From: Microbacterium sp. H1-D42
Lineage (GTDB): Bacteria > Actinomycetota > Actinomycetes > Actinomycetales > Microbacteriaceae
Direction of reading: 5' to 3'
Length of the DNA: 64,000 bases
Assembly: GCF_022637555.1 (NCBI RefSeq)
Contig: NZ_CP093342.1
Location: 124,001 to 188,000 of the forward strand
Below are positions 26,671 through 35,463 of the stretch, one piece after another (the stretch's first letter is position 1; the number at the start of each line of letters is the position of its first letter). The notes under the pieces were generated by a model. That model saw only the letters and a program-made list of their open reading frames with translations. It searched no databases and was not told the DNA's origin. The position numbers were made by a program, and so were the translations under genes.

Positions 26671-28050
26671 TTGAGCAATACGCAACAGCCCGGCGGGCAG
26701 CAGAACGGCGACTTCTTCGACCAGCTGCTGACCAACGCGCCGAAGGGCGAGCAATCTGCTTTCACGCAGGCTTTCCGCGGGTACGACAAGGGTGAGGTCG
26801 ACGCCGCGATCGCGACCCTGAAGGATCAGGTGGTGCGACTCACCGCCGACCTCGATGACGTGGATGCCAGGCGCCGCTCCGAACTGGCGACCGTTCGCGG
26901 CGAGAACGAGCAGTCGCTGGCCGACGCTCTCGCCGACAGCGACTCGCGCGTCGCCGACCTCGAGAACGAGGTCGCGGCAGCCGAGGCACGGGTGAACGCC
27001 GCCAATGCGCTGGCCGAGGAGGCGAACGCCAAGGCTGAGGACTCCGCTGCGCAGGTCGCGACCCTCACCGCTGAACTGACCGATGCGCCGCGCGGCGAGG
27101 ACGACGGCGCCGAGGAGCCGCAGAGCCGCCAGCAGTTCGAAGCCGTGCTCCGGGTGGCCGAAGAGCAGGCGAGCGTGCTGATCCACAACGCCGCGACCCA
27201 GGCCGAGCGGCTGCTCGAGGCGGCCCGCGAGGAGACCGAGGCCAAGCGCGCCGAACTCGCCGCTGACGTCGCCCGCATCACCGCGCAGGCACAGCAGGAT
27301 GCCGACCAGGTGCGCCTGAAGATCGATACCGAGCTGACCGCGCACGAGGCACGACTGGAGCGCGAAGCGGCGCACGCCGCCGAGAAGGTCGTGCAGGCCG
27401 AGCGTGAGGCCGCGACGGTGCGCACCGAGGCCGAGAAGGGCGCCGCCGCGCTGCGCGCGATGGTCACGCGCGAGACGACGGACATGCGATCGGATGCTGA
27501 GCGCGAGGTCCGCGAGCTGAACGCACGCACCCTGGAGTTCGAAGAGACGCTCACGCGTCGCCAGGACGACGCCCAGCAGGAGTTCCTGGTGCTGCACAAC
27601 CAGGCCGTCGCGCACGCCGAGCGCATCACGTCGGATGCCAACGAGCAGGTCGCCGCGTCGCTGGAGCACGCGCAGCGCATCTCGGGCAAGGCGGAGGACT
27701 ACGAGCGGCTGATGCGCACGCAGGCACAGGCGATCGAGGCCGAGGCGCAGGTGCGCGCCCGCGAGACGCTCGAGCGCGCCCGTGTCAAGGCGCAGAAGAT
27801 CGTCGACAGCGTCACCGGGCACGCAGGCGGGGTGCTGCGGGATGCTGAGGATCAGACCCGCCAGCTGCGCTGGCAGCAGCAGCAGCTGACCAGCTTCATG
27901 TCGGAGGTGCGCGAGATGCTCCGCCCTGAGGGCGTGCTGACCGGCCCGCCGGCCGCAGCATCCGACTCCGCCGCCGATCGGGCATCCGAGGTTCCGGCCG
28001 ACGACGCGGACGACGCGCAGGACGACGACGCCACCGAGGACGAGGACTGA
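26671..28050 (+). CDS. DivIVA/Wag31-like coiled-coil protein
   Basis: A 459-aa protein with an N-terminal DivIVA-like segment AFRGYDKGEVDAAIATLKDQV (about 30-50), a long Ala/Glu/Arg coiled coil to about residue 425, and an acidic disordered tail rich in Asp. DivIVA proteins bind curved membrane at poles and septa and organise growth in actinobacteria. This one is longer than Wag31 (about 260 aa), so it may be a second polar scaffold. TTG start. It sits between znuACB and zur without functional link to zinc. Confidence 0.72.
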   Translation: MSNTQQPGGQQNGDFFDQLLTNAPKGEQSAFTQAFRGYDKGEVDAAIATLKDQVVRLTADLDDVDARRRSELATVRGENEQSLADALADSDSRVADLENEVAAAEARVNAANALAEEANAKAEDSAAQVATLTAELTDAPRGEDDGAEEPQSRQQFEAVLRVAEEQASVLIHNAATQAERLLEAAREETEAKRAELAADVARITAQAQQDADQVRLKIDTELTAHEARLEREAAHAAEKVVQAEREAATVRTEAEKGAAALRAMVTRETTDMRSDAEREVRELNARTLEFEETLTRRQDDAQQEFLVLHNQAVAHAERITSDANEQVAASLEHAQRISGKAEDYERLMRTQAQAIEAEAQVRARETLERARVKAQKIVDSVTGHAGGVLRDAEDQTRQLRWQQQQLTSFMSEVREMLRPEGVLTGPPAAASDSAADRASEVPADDADDAQDDDATEDED

Positions 28051-28163
28051 TCGTCGCCTCCGCACCGGTCGCGCGAGTGGCCGACCACGATGCCTCGGCA
28101 CGGGTCGAACAGGCGACCGGCGCGGACAGGATCGGCGGCCAGGCAACACACGACGGCCCGGCC

Positions 28164-28175
28164 TAGACTCGGAAT
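28164..28175 (+). promoter_or_regulatory. Leaderless -10 of the Fur-family gene
   Basis: TAGACT (28164-28169), six bases CGGAAT, then ATG at 28176. Confidence 0.65.
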
Positions 28176-28586
28176 ATGGCTCAGCGGAACACCTGGCAGC
28201 GCGAGCGCGTGCGCGACGCGCTCGCCGAGGCGCGCGGTTTCGTGAGCGCGCAGAGCCTGCACGCCGACCTGCGCCAGGCCAACACCGGCATCGGCCTCGC
28301 CACGGTGTACCGCGCGCTCGCGGGTCTCGCCGCGTCCGGCGACGCCGATTCGCTGCAGAGCCCCGAGGGCGAGGCGCTGTACCGGGCCTGCACCACCCAG
28401 GGCCACCACCATCATCTGATCTGTCGGTCCTGTGGGCTCACGGTCGAGATCGAGGCGAAGGACGTCGAGCAGTGGGCCAAGCGCACCGCTGCGCTGCACG
28501 GCTTCCGTGACGCTGAGCACGTCGTCGACATCTTCGGTCTGTGCGCCGCCTGCGCGAACCGTCAGGACGCCGAGGCCGGCGCGTGA
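28176..28586 (+). CDS. zur: Fur-family regulator, probably Zur
   Basis: A 136-aa metalloregulator. The winged helix covers residues about 10-70 (TGIGLATVYRALAGL), followed by the metal-binding HHHHLICRSCG segment (about 77-87) and a C-terminal CAAC. The two CxxC pairs form the structural zinc site. Zinc rather than iron is inferred from position between znuACB and a Zur-associated membrane gene pair, and from the Zur-like box at znuA. It overlaps the next gene by four bases. Confidence 0.87.
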   Translation: MAQRNTWQRERVRDALAEARGFVSAQSLHADLRQANTGIGLATVYRALAGLAASGDADSLQSPEGEALYRACTTQGHHHHLICRSCGLTVEIEAKDVEQWAKRTAALHGFRDAEHVVDIFGLCAACANRQDAEAGA

Positions 28587-29644
28587 CCCCTGTCACGCCG
28601 GGGGTGTCGTCGCCGGCATCCACCTCGTCGCACACCGCGCACGCGCATCGGCACCCGCCGCGTCGCGTGCCCACGGTGAAGGCGATCGGCATCGGCATCG
28701 GCATCATCGCCGTGCTCGTCCTCATCGACGTCTTCGCACCCACGCTGTTTCCCGCCGCGCTGCCCGACCGCGCTCAGGACGGGCTGACGCTCAGCCTCAG
28801 CGTGCTGATCGAGGCGCTGCCGTGGGTGATCCTCGGCGTGCTGCTGTCGATCGTCGTGCAGGTGTGGCTGCCTTCCGACGCCGTGCAGCGCTGGCTGCCC
28901 CGCAACGCGTGGGCCCGGCGGGCCGTGCTGTCGCTGCTCGGCATGTTCATTCCGGTCTGCGAGTGCGGCAACGTGCCCTTCGCGCGCGGTCTGATGATGC
29001 GCGGCCTCGCTCCGGCCGAGGCGCTGACCTTCCTCATCGCCGCGCCCATCGTCAATCCGATCGTCATCCTGACCACGCATGCGGCGTTCGGATGGGACGG
29101 CGGCATCCTGGTCGCGCGGCTTGTCGGCGGCTTCGTCATCGCCAACCTCATCGGCTGGATCTACAGTCGCCACCGCGACCCGCAGGCGCTGCTCACTGCC
29201 CGCTTCGTCGAGACGTGCGAGCAGGTGACTCACGAGCCAGGATCCCCGGCGCGCCGCAGTCTGATGCAGTTCCTCATCGAGCTGCGCGCCGTCATGCCCG
29301 CCCTCGTGATCGGCTCCGCGCTCGCCGGCGCGGTGCAGGTGCTCATCCCGCGCGACGTGCTGCTGGCGATCGGGTCGAACCCGGTGCTGTCGATCCTCGC
29401 GATGGTGGCCCTCGCGATGACGGTGGCGATCTGCTCGAACGTCGACGCGTTCTTCGCGCTCTCGTTCGCCTCGTCGTTCTCGGCAGGGGCGATCATCGCG
29501 TTCCTCATCGTCGGTCCGCTCGTCGACGTGAAGATGATCGCGCTGCTGCGCACCACCTTCACGACCCGCGTGATCGCCGGCATCGTCGGCGTCGTGATCC
29601 TGGCCGCCTGTGCGATCGGGATGGGGGTGAACGTCCTTGGCTGA
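28583..29644 (+). CDS. DUF318/COG0701 permease (YraQ/YcgR-like)
   Basis: A 353-aa membrane protein with about eight helices and the family hallmark FIPVCECGNVPFARGLMMRG (about 117-136); a second cysteine lies in VAICSNVDAFFALSF. COG0701 proteins are putative metal or thiol-linked permeases often next to Zur genes. The GTG at 28583 overlaps the zur stop (GTGA), so all three genes form one operon. The N-terminus is Ser/Pro/His rich and could bind metal. Function not established. Confidence 0.82.
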   Translation: MTPVTPGVSSPASTSSHTAHAHRHPPRRVPTVKAIGIGIGIIAVLVLIDVFAPTLFPAALPDRAQDGLTLSLSVLIEALPWVILGVLLSIVVQVWLPSDAVQRWLPRNAWARRAVLSLLGMFIPVCECGNVPFARGLMMRGLAPAEALTFLIAAPIVNPIVILTTHAAFGWDGGILVARLVGGFVIANLIGWIYSRHRDPQALLTARFVETCEQVTHEPGSPARRSLMQFLIELRAVMPALVIGSALAGAVQVLIPRDVLLAIGSNPVLSILAMVALAMTVAICSNVDAFFALSFASSFSAGAIIAFLIVGPLVDVKMIALLRTTFTTRVIAGIVGVVILAACAIGMGVNVLG

Positions 29645-30422
29645 GCACGAGGGTGCGGCGCCGAAGCTGCACGCGCTCGCCACCCGCTGGCTGGGTGTGG
29701 GACTGGCGACCGTGCTGGCCGTCGTCACGCTCGGTCTCGCCGTCACCGGGCGACTCACGCTGTACATCAGCCCCGAGACGGTCTGGTTCGCTGCCGCGGC
29801 CGCCGCGGTGACCCTCATCCTCGCCGTCTGGTCATGCACTCTGCCGCTGGGCGCCGAAGGCGACCACGACCACACGGTCGCGGCGAGTGGATCGGATGCT
29901 GCTGCCGCGCGCCGTCGGGTGCTGCAGACCGTGGCCGTCGTATCCGGCGGCGTGATTTCCTCGGCGGTCGTGCTCGCCGCGCTGCTGCTGCCACCGGCAT
30001 CCCTCTCGGCGGAGCTCGCCGTCTCGCGCGCGGGGGAGACCCCGACGCTGTTCGCCGGATCGGACGATGTGTCGCTGGGGGTGGCCGACACGACGACCTT
30101 CGGGGTGGGCGAGTGGTCGACCGCGTTCGCCACATCGACTCGCCCCGAGAAGTACGACGGGGCCCCTGTCACGCTCACGGGCTTCGTGACACCCGCCGAG
30201 GACGGCGACGTGAATCTGACCCGCATGGTGATCTCGCACTGCGTGATCGACGCACAGCCCGCTTCGGTGGCGATCGCCGGATCGGGCCTCGACGAGTCGT
30301 ACGACACCGGGCAGTGGATCGAGGTGGCCGGCACCGTGCGCGCCGACAGCGATGGGACGCTGCGGGTCGAGCCGGCGTCCGTGACCAAGATCGAAGAGCC
30401 GAAGGATCCGTATGAGTACTGA
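29637..30422 (+). CDS. TIGR03943/COG3689 membrane protein (YcgQ-like)
   Basis: A 261-aa protein with two N-terminal membrane helices (about 20-40, 47-66), a third near 95-118, and an extracytoplasmic domain containing NLTRMVISHCVIDAQPASVA, the family signature with a conserved Cys. It is the regular partner of the preceding COG0701 permease and overlaps it by eight bases. Start is TTG. The pair is thought to work in metal handling; the mechanism is unknown. Confidence 0.8.
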   Translation: MAEHEGAAPKLHALATRWLGVGLATVLAVVTLGLAVTGRLTLYISPETVWFAAAAAAVTLILAVWSCTLPLGAEGDHDHTVAASGSDAAAARRRVLQTVAVVSGGVISSAVVLAALLLPPASLSAELAVSRAGETPTLFAGSDDVSLGVADTTTFGVGEWSTAFATSTRPEKYDGAPVTLTGFVTPAEDGDVNLTRMVISHCVIDAQPASVAIAGSGLDESYDTGQWIEVAGTVRADSDGTLRVEPASVTKIEEPKDPYEY

Positions 30423-32169
30423 CGGATCCGACGGACAGCCCCTCACCCGCGCACAGCTGCGCGCGCAGCGCGCTGCCCAGGAGGCCGCCGCTCACGAGGG
30501 CACCGCGGACGAGGGCACCGCGCAGGCGGGGCCGACCGAGCAGGCGCAGCCCGCCGCGCAGTACGAGCCCGCAACTGACGAGGCCGCCACGCAAGAGCAG
30601 CCCGCCGAGCCCGAGCTCCCGCTCCCCGAGCCCGAGCTGCCATTCCCGCCGGTGCCAACACCGTCCGGCCCGGTGCCCACCATCCCGGCACTCGCCACCA
30701 CTTCGGGGGCCGACACGCCAGATGTCGGACCGAACGCCGGGAACCGTCCGACATCTGGCGTGTCGGCCCCCAGAACGCAAACCCCGCAAGCGTCGCGAAC
30801 CGGCACCAACCGGCGCTTCGCGCTCACCCTGTGGTCGGTGCTCGGCGTCCTGGCGCTCGTCGTCGGCATCTTCGGCGTCGTGAGCCTCACACAGGGACCC
30901 CGTCTCAGCGAAGTGCAGGTCGACCCGGCCCAGGCGATCGAGTCCAGCGGCAGCCGTCTCATCCTCACGGCCAATCAGAGCCTGGACACCGTCGACGCCG
31001 AGCAGGTCACCGTCGAACCCGCCGTGCCGTTCACCGTTGATGCGAACGGTCGCAGCATCGGCATCCGCTTCACCACGCCTCTGGACGACGAGACGAAGTA
31101 CCAGGTATCGGTGAGTGGCGTCACCGCGGCAGGCGGCGGCCCCTCGAGTGACCTCGAGACCTCGTTCAGCACTCCCGCCTCGCAGATCTTCCTGCTGCAG
31201 CGCACCGCCGATGAAGACAGCATCTTCATCGCCGATCTCAGCGGTGAGAAGGCCACCCCGGTGTTCACGCACCCGCGCATCGACGACTACCGGGCCACGC
31301 CCGACCTGCTGGTCGTCGCGGTCGAGTCCGACGAGGGCTCGCAACTGCTGGTGATGAACCGCGACGGATCGGATCAGCGCGAACTGAAGCTGCCGGGCGA
31401 GGGCTACGTGTCCTCTGTGCAGGTGACCGACCGCGGCGGCCTCGTCGGCTACAGCTACTCCGATCGCGAGCTCACCGAGACCTCGGGCCGCGCGAGCGTG
31501 CTCGTCACGCAGTCCCTCAGCGGCGCCGACGAGCCGCGCATCGTGCAGATCGGCGACACCGACGCGAGCATCGCCGAGTGGCAGTTCGTGCCGGGATCGT
31601 CGTCACTGCTGTTCATCGACTTCGACGGGGCGCTGAGCCTCGAAGACCCCACCACCGATGCGGGAGTGGAGTCGATGGGCATCGCTGCCAGCATCCTCGG
31701 CGTCACGCGCACCACCTTCACCGCGATCATCGAGCGCGCCGACGCGAGCATCGTGCAACTGGATCTCGCCGACGGCGGCGAGCAGCCGCTGACGCCATCC
31801 GAGCCCGATTACGGCGACCCCACTGCGATCGAGACCTTCCCCGGCGGCACGCTGCGCTACATCGTGCAGCGCGACGACAGCGGGATGCCGACTGGCCAGG
31901 CCGTCGTCAAGGTCGACGACGACGGCACGGCCACCGTCATCTCCGAGGTCAGCGGCACCGACGCGATCCTGCAGGTGTGCGCATCGCCGAGCGGCCAGTA
32001 CGCGGCGGTCGTGATCGCCCCGGATCTGCCCAGCAACCCCTACGACGATCTGCTGCTGCCGCTGCCGACGACGCTGCACACGCAGCTGCTCGATCTGCGG
32101 GGCGACGCCAAGATGCCGGTCCTGAACGGCTTCGACATCTCGTGGTGCCGGTCGGTGCAGCAGCAGTGA
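30412..32169 (+). CDS. Membrane-anchored beta-propeller-like protein
   Basis: A 585-aa protein: a cytoplasmic Ala/Glu/Pro-rich segment (1-135), one membrane helix (about 138-162, LWSVLGVLALVVGIFGVVSL), an Ig-like domain (about 165-250), then repeated strand blocks to the end (IFLLQRTADEDSIFIADL ...) typical of TolB/WD-like propellers. The cytoplasmic segment contains a 67-bp hairpin repeat encoding about residues 98-120. It overlaps the preceding gene by 11 bases. No catalytic motif is seen; a ligand- or protein-binding role outside the membrane is plausible. Confidence 0.68.
   Translation: MSTDGSDGQPLTRAQLRAQRAAQEAAAHEGTADEGTAQAGPTEQAQPAAQYEPATDEAATQEQPAEPELPLPEPELPFPPVPTPSGPVPTIPALATTSGADTPDVGPNAGNRPTSGVSAPRTQTPQASRTGTNRRFALTLWSVLGVLALVVGIFGVVSLTQGPRLSEVQVDPAQAIESSGSRLILTANQSLDTVDAEQVTVEPAVPFTVDANGRSIGIRFTTPLDDETKYQVSVSGVTAAGGGPSSDLETSFSTPASQIFLLQRTADEDSIFIADLSGEKATPVFTHPRIDDYRATPDLLVVAVESDEGSQLLVMNRDGSDQRELKLPGEGYVSSVQVTDRGGLVGYSYSDRELTETSGRASVLVTQSLSGADEPRIVQIGDTDASIAEWQFVPGSSSLLFIDFDGALSLEDPTTDAGVESMGIAASILGVTRTTFTAIIERADASIVQLDLADGGEQPLTPSEPDYGDPTAIETFPGGTLRYIVQRDDSGMPTGQAVVKVDDDGTATVISEVSGTDAILQVCASPSGQYAAVVIAPDLPSNPYDDLLLPLPTTLHTQLLDLRGDAKMPVLNGFDISWCRSVQQQ
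30705..30771. repeat. Perfect 26-bp inverted repeat inside a coding sequence
   Basis: Arms at 30705-30730 and 30746-30771 are exact complements of each other, separated by 15 bases. Each arm is itself a hairpin (CCGACA ... TGTCGG). It lies in the linker-coding part of the anchored propeller gene and shares GCCAGATGTCGG (30717-30728) with the intergenic element at 48240. Confidence 0.9.
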
Positions 32170-32888
32170 GTGCGCCCGATCCGGTCGGAGAGGGGCGGAT
32201 GCTGCGCGCAGCCACCCGCGCGGACCTGCTCGGACTGCCGATCGAAGTCGCCCCTCGCCTGCTCGGAGCGCACCTCGCGACCGTCGTCGACGGTGCTGAG
32301 ACGATGCTTCGGATCACCGAGGTCGAGGCCTACCACGGCAAGGGCACCGGCACCGTGCCCGACCCCGGCTCACACGCCCGCATGGGGCCGACCGCACGCA
32401 ACGCGACGATGTGGGGCGAGCCCGGTCACCTGTACGTGTACCTGAGTCATGGCATCCACTCGTGCATCAACGTCGTGTGCGGCCCCGACGGCGAAGCAGG
32501 GGGCGTGCTGCTGCGCGCCGGCGAGGTGATCGCCGGGTCGGATGCTGTCGCCGCGCGCCGCGGCATCGCGACGCCGCTGTCGCGCATTGCACTGCGCGAC
32601 CTCGCACGCGGACCTGGGCGCCTCGGTCAGGCGATGGGCCTGCGGCATGCGCTGCACGACGGCATCGACTTCGCGTCTGGGGCGGCGATGAACGGCGCGA
32701 CAGCCCAGCTGCTGTGGAGCGACCTGCCCGTCGGGGTGTCGACCGGGCCACGGGTGGGTGTGGCCGGTCTCGCCGGCACGATGGCGTTCCCGTGGCGGTT
32801 CTGGATCACGGGCGACCCGACCGTATCGCCGTTCCGCTGGGGGCGCGGCGCCGCCGAGGCCGCCCGCACTCTCGAGGATGCCGGCTGA
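32166..32888 (+). CDS. 3-methyladenine DNA glycosylase (AAG/MPG family)
   Basis: A 240-aa monofunctional glycosylase of the mammalian AAG type that excises alkylated purines. Visible: LGAHLATVVDG, catalytic-region ITEVEAYHG with the activating Glu, the tyrosine-rich LYVYLSHGIHSCINVV, and GVLLRAGEVI. Length is typical for bacterial members. The GTG start overlaps the stop of the preceding gene (GTGA). A second in-frame ATG lies 34 bases downstream. Confidence 0.9.
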   Translation: MSAPDPVGEGRMLRAATRADLLGLPIEVAPRLLGAHLATVVDGAETMLRITEVEAYHGKGTGTVPDPGSHARMGPTARNATMWGEPGHLYVYLSHGIHSCINVVCGPDGEAGGVLLRAGEVIAGSDAVAARRGIATPLSRIALRDLARGPGRLGQAMGLRHALHDGIDFASGAAMNGATAQLLWSDLPVGVSTGPRVGVAGLAGTMAFPWRFWITGDPTVSPFRWGRGAAEAARTLEDAG

Positions 32889-32933
32889 CAGCATCCGACA
32901 TCTCGTCCCGCGTCAGCGGAAGAGTGCCACTCG

Positions 32934-33938
32934 TCAGTCGTCTGCGGTGCAGCCGCACGACTCGCGCACCCGCAACTGCGTCGCGAACTCGACGTAGCGC
33001 GGCACGGAGTCGGGGTCGAGCACGGCGCGGATCGCGGTCTCGGCCATCTGCTCGAGCGGCTGCACGACCGTCGTCATGCGCGGCCATACGAAGTCCACTG
33101 AGGCGGTGCCGTCGAACGAGACGATCGCGACATCCTCGGGCACCCGAACTCCGCCCTCGCGCAGCGCGGTCAGCAGTCCTACGGCGATCTGGTCTGACGC
33201 TGCGAGCACGGCGCGGGGCAGCGTACCGCGTTCCACCAGTCGCCGGCCGGCGTCGTAGCCGCCCTGGTACGAGAACGTCGTGTGCACGAGTGCGCCGGGT
33301 GTGAGGTGCGCATCGCCGAGGGCCTCCTGCCATCCGCGCTCGCGGGGGTCGTAGCGTGCGGCGCTGCCGATGAAGGCGATGTCGGTGTAGCCGTGGCCGA
33401 TGAGGTGCTCGACACCCATCCGCGCGCCGGCGGCGAAGTCCACACCCACCCCCGACAGGCCGTCGGTCTCGCCGAACTGTCCGATCATGACGCTCGGGAT
33501 GCCCAGCCGCTCGATCAGGGCCTGCTCGCCCGCGGTGAGGACGCTGGCGATGATCAGACCGCTGATCTGCCGCGATGCGAGGTCGCGGATCTGCTCGGAG
33601 GTCGGCGCTTGCCTCCGATCGCTGTTCACGATCAACAACTGACGTGAGCGGTCTGCGCTGGCCTGGTCGAGCGCGTGGCAGAGCTCGGCGAAGAAAGGGT
33701 TGCGGTTGTCGTTCACGAGCAGTCCGAGCATGTCGGCCTGACCCTTCGACAGCGCGCGAGCTGCGAGGTTGGGACGGTACCCCAGTACCCGCACGGCGTC
33801 GAGCACACGCTCCTTCGTCAGCGGTGCGACCGCCTTCGGGCCGTCGTTGAGCACGTAACTGACCACGGCGGTGCTGACGCCCGCGTACCGGGCGACATCG
33901 GCACGGGTGACCGGGCGCGGTCGCGCGTCGTCAGACAC
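32934..33938 (-). CDS. LacI-family transcriptional regulator
   Basis: A 334-aa repressor. The N-terminal LacI helix-turn-helix VTRADVARYAGVSTAVVSYVLNDG is at about 9-32, with hinge helix to residue 65, then a periplasmic-binding-protein-like sugar domain. It ends SCGCTADD. The GTG at 33938 follows GGGAGA and overlaps the Gfo/Idh stop by eight bases, so it is translated with that oxidoreductase. It probably controls its own operon in response to the sugar or polyol used by the oxidoreductase. Confidence 0.88.
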   Translation of the reverse strand: MSDDARPRPVTRADVARYAGVSTAVVSYVLNDGPKAVAPLTKERVLDAVRVLGYRPNLAARALSKGQADMLGLLVNDNRNPFFAELCHALDQASADRSRQLLIVNSDRRQAPTSEQIRDLASRQISGLIIASVLTAGEQALIERLGIPSVMIGQFGETDGLSGVGVDFAAGARMGVEHLIGHGYTDIAFIGSAARYDPRERGWQEALGDAHLTPGALVHTTFSYQGGYDAGRRLVERGTLPRAVLAASDQIAVGLLTALREGGVRVPEDVAIVSFDGTASVDFVWPRMTTVVQPLEQMAETAIRAVLDPDSVPRYVEFATQLRVRESCGCTADD

Positions 33939-35130
33939 GCGGATCTCCCATGTCGGGGACGATGAGACGCTCGCCGCCACGGCGCGCGGACTCGTGCGCG
34001 ATCACCCCTGGCAGCGTGAACCGCGCCGCCTGCCAGGCGTTCACCGGCGGAAGCGTGCCGTCGTCCACTGCGCGAACGAAGTCGTCCACGAGGAAGTGGT
34101 GGCTGCCTTCGTGCCCGTTGCTCAAATGGCTCAGCTCGACGGGGATGCGACCGCGGTCCGCTTCATGGATCTCGGCGTAGCCGGAGATGAACGCGTCGCG
34201 CAGGGCCGGTGCGACGTGTGCCAGTGACGGGTCGTCGGCCGACAGCGAGGCGTGCGTGTCGATCAGGTGTGAGATGTCTTCGACGCCCTCGCGGTTCTGC
34301 CAGACGGTGGTCAGCGCCAGCTGCTCGAACGAGCCCTCGGTGCCGAACCAGCGGAAGCGCGACTCGCGCAGGTGCGATGGGTAGCCGACGCGGCGGAACT
34401 CGTTGATGCGCATCGACCCGCCGGCGGCGAGCTCGAACAGCGCCGTGGCGTTGGAGAAATCGTTGTCGAACTGGCTCACCGATCGGTCGAAGACGCCGTC
34501 GCCGCGCTGGTCCGTCACGCCGATCGCCGAGACGGCGGTGGCATGCGTCGGCCATGCACCGAGGACGCCGCCGATCGAATGCGTGGGATACAGCAGCGGT
34601 GGATAGCTGGCTGTGGCCTTCCACTCGGCGCCGCCGGAATACTGGTACGCCTCGTAGAACCCGAGATCCATGTCGTGGACGTAGTCGCCCTCGCCGTAGA
34701 ACAGTCGCCCGAAGGCACCCTCTGCCAGCTTCTGCCGTGCGAACACGGTGGCGGGGTTGTAGTAGCTGGTCTCACCCATCATGTAGGTAAGCCCGGTCTC
34801 GCGGACGGCGTCGATGATCGCGGCGATCTCGTCGACCGTGATCGCCATCGGCACCGCGGAGTAGACGTGCTTTCCGGCGCGCAGCGCCTGTACCACCAGT
34901 GGGCCGTGAGTCCACCGCTGGGTGAAGATGGCGATGGCGTCGACAGATGCGAGCATGTCGTCGAATGTGGCGAAGGAACCGGCCAATCCGGCTGAGCGCA
35001 CCAGCTCATCGGCGCGTGACGAGACGACATCGGTCACGTAGACCGCTGATACGCCCGGATGATGGTGGAAGAGAGTCGCGAACTGGCCGGCGAACTGACC
35101 CGCTCCTACGATCCCCAGAGTGAACGCCAT
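33931..35130 (-). CDS. Gfo/Idh/MocA-family oxidoreductase
   Basis: A 399-aa NAD(P)-dependent sugar or polyol dehydrogenase. The Rossmann motif is GAGQFAG (8-14); the C-terminal half is a GFO-type alpha/beta domain. The usual catalytic EKP is replaced by SAVPMA (in GKHVYSAVPMAIT). The lysine is therefore missing, a variant seen in one branch of the family, and the reaction may differ from simple dehydrogenation. First gene of a two-gene unit with LacI. The start at 35130 matches the conserved N-terminus. Confidence 0.85.
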   Translation of the reverse strand: MAFTLGIVGAGQFAGQFATLFHHHPGVSAVYVTDVVSSRADELVRSAGLAGSFATFDDMLASVDAIAIFTQRWTHGPLVVQALRAGKHVYSAVPMAITVDEIAAIIDAVRETGLTYMMGETSYYNPATVFARQKLAEGAFGRLFYGEGDYVHDMDLGFYEAYQYSGGAEWKATASYPPLLYPTHSIGGVLGAWPTHATAVSAIGVTDQRGDGVFDRSVSQFDNDFSNATALFELAAGGSMRINEFRRVGYPSHLRESRFRWFGTEGSFEQLALTTVWQNREGVEDISHLIDTHASLSADDPSLAHVAPALRDAFISGYAEIHEADRGRIPVELSHLSNGHEGSHHFLVDDFVRAVDDGTLPPVNAWQAARFTLPGVIAHESARRGGERLIVPDMGDPRV

Positions 35131-35154
35131 GAGTCGCAGTCTTCCACCGGTCAT

Positions 35155-35316
35155 CTACGGGTGTCAACTGGAAAAGGGATCCCGGAACCTTGCCCCTCAG
35201 TAGGGTTCCGAGACCCCTGAGACCCCCAGTGATCTACGCGGGTAAACGTACCACGTTTCGGTCGATTTTGCACGCTTTTTCTTCGACCCCGGTCAAGGGC
35301 ATGGGCTGAGCCGTGC
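35155..35316. other. Intergenic region between divergent Gfo/Idh and rpmB units
   Basis: No gene is seen in this divergent gap. It holds a small dyad CGGAACC ... GGTTCCG (about 35183-35210) followed by CTCAG ... CTGAG, suitable as a LacI operator for the Gfo/Idh promoter, and a T-rich stretch (about 35265-35283) ahead of the rpmB promoter. Confidence 0.35.
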
Positions 35317-35463
35317 TAGGCTGACTCTTTGTCTGCGCGCTCTCCTGTGCGCAGTTCGCATCCCTTTCCCTCCCGCGCGGACCATTTCGCGCGCGAAGAA
35401 GGGGTGCAGACAAGGGATCTTGGGTGAGGCCGTCCGGCCTCACGGTATAGAAGGAGTCACAAC
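35317..35463 (+). promoter_or_regulatory. rpmB operon promoter and structured 5' leader
   Basis: The -10 TAGGCT (35317-35322) implies a transcript starting near 35329. The leader of about 135 nt can fold: TTGTCTGC (35329-35336) pairs with GCAGACAA (35406-35413), closing a domain with internal GC-rich hairpins. A stem GTGAGGCC-gtcc-GGCCTCAC (35424-35443) lies just before AAGGAG (35451-35456). This may mediate ribosomal-protein or metal feedback. Confidence 0.6.

Noticed and set aside
28562..30388. 608-codon minus-strand frame opposite the COG0701/COG3689 pair
   Set aside because: The plus-strand genes have family signatures and overlapping starts; the minus frame has none.
35155..35463. Zur box upstream of rpmB
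   Set aside because: Searched because the operon encodes zinc-free ribosomal proteins; no TGATAATG-type dyad is present.
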